A stretch of DNA of 64,000 bases from positions 16,838,519 through 16,902,518 of the forward strand of contig JADWOT020000006.1 of the NCBI GenBank assembly GCA_036345935.2, in the 5' to 3' direction. The notes beneath the pieces were generated by a model. The model did no database searches. It was not told where the DNA came from and saw only the letters and a program-made list of their open reading frames with translations. The position numbers and the translations under genes were made by a program. This document shows, piece after piece, positions 63,665-64,000 of this stretch. How positions within the stretch are numbered: the first letter of the stretch is position 1; each line of letters begins with the position of its first letter. This stretch comes from Taenia hydatigena (taxonomy: Eukaryota; Platyhelminthes; Cestoda; Cyclophyllidea; Taeniidae).

Positions 63665-64000
63665 TTTTCTACTTTTTATCGTTAATTTGTTAAGTAGAAA
63701 ATTTAATTTCTTAAACAATGCCGCCTTTTTATATAGCAGTTACCAAATTCATCGGATTCATGTTTGAACAATAGTGATTTTGATGCCACTTGACTGCATT
63801 AGGCGCTAATGGTACACGTAAAACCGTCCTCTGAAGGACCATACTGGGCTCCTCATTATACATAACAGCTTGATTGTGCTCTTTTTTACCTGGACAACGC
63901 TTCATAGCTCAAATTCTTATGATGAAGAACAGCAACAAGTGAGTACCCTCCAAAAACAACGACATTTTAATTATGCATGGTTCCACTTTTTTCGATATAA

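Noticed and set aside
1..64000. CRISPR arrays, bacterial operons, rRNA or tRNA genes
   Set aside because: No regularly spaced repeats, no Shine-Dalgarno-type gene layout, and no recognisable rRNA or intact tRNA sequence was seen on either strand.

Overview
This is eukaryotic nuclear DNA. Nearly all protein genes are broken by GT-AG introns, many of them only 29-45 bp, and consecutive exons join in frame. The homologues recognised are animal proteins, and two (Wntless and a FARP/FRMD7-type FERM protein) are typical of animals. Very short introns near 5' ends, compact gene pairs and a miniature LTR retrotransposon (TRIM) family together suggest a flatworm, most likely a tapeworm. That assignment is inference, because the window holds no rRNA or mitochondrial marker.

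Layout. 1-3584 (+): signal recognition particle receptor alpha (SRPRA), 5' end outside the window. 4276-8493 (+): UDP-N-acetylhexosamine pyrophosphorylase (UAP1). 9391-11785 (+): EDEM2-like ER mannosidase-family protein. 12261-15965 (-): cactin. 16044-16770 (-): TIMM22, only about 78 bp upstream of cactin on the same strand. 17.0-18.9 kb: three solo LTRs and a dead mariner-like transposase. 20400-21343 (-): 5-formyltetrahydrofolate cyclo-ligase (MTHFS). 21833-23308 (-): a small two-CxxC protein resembling C18orf21/RMP24. 23863-34010 (-): exocyst subunit EXOC4/Sec8, about 19 exons. 35502-40640 (+): Wntless. 40.8-53.5 kb: repeat-rich, with many copies of one LTR family including a complete 897-bp element with target duplication, primer-binding site and polypurine tract; a small single-pass membrane protein gene (49382-49760, -) sits inside it. 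54244-63599 (+): FARP/FRMD7-type FERM protein.

Functional theme. Several genes act in the secretory pathway: SRPRA in targeting to the ER, UAP1 in UDP-GlcNAc supply, EDEM2 in ER-associated degradation, EXOC4 in vesicle tethering and Wntless in Wnt secretion. EXOC4 and Wntless are head to head. I see no sign that this is more than chance neighbourhood. The best candidate for a poorly described system is the TRIM family, followed by the possible TIMM22-cactin polycistron and the unrecognised small membrane protein gene.

Limits. Gene models were assembled by eye from frame-consistent splice sites and remembered family sequences. Untranslated exons, promoters, and the first exons of EXOC4 and MTHFS were not resolved. 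The edges of the degraded repeats are approximate.
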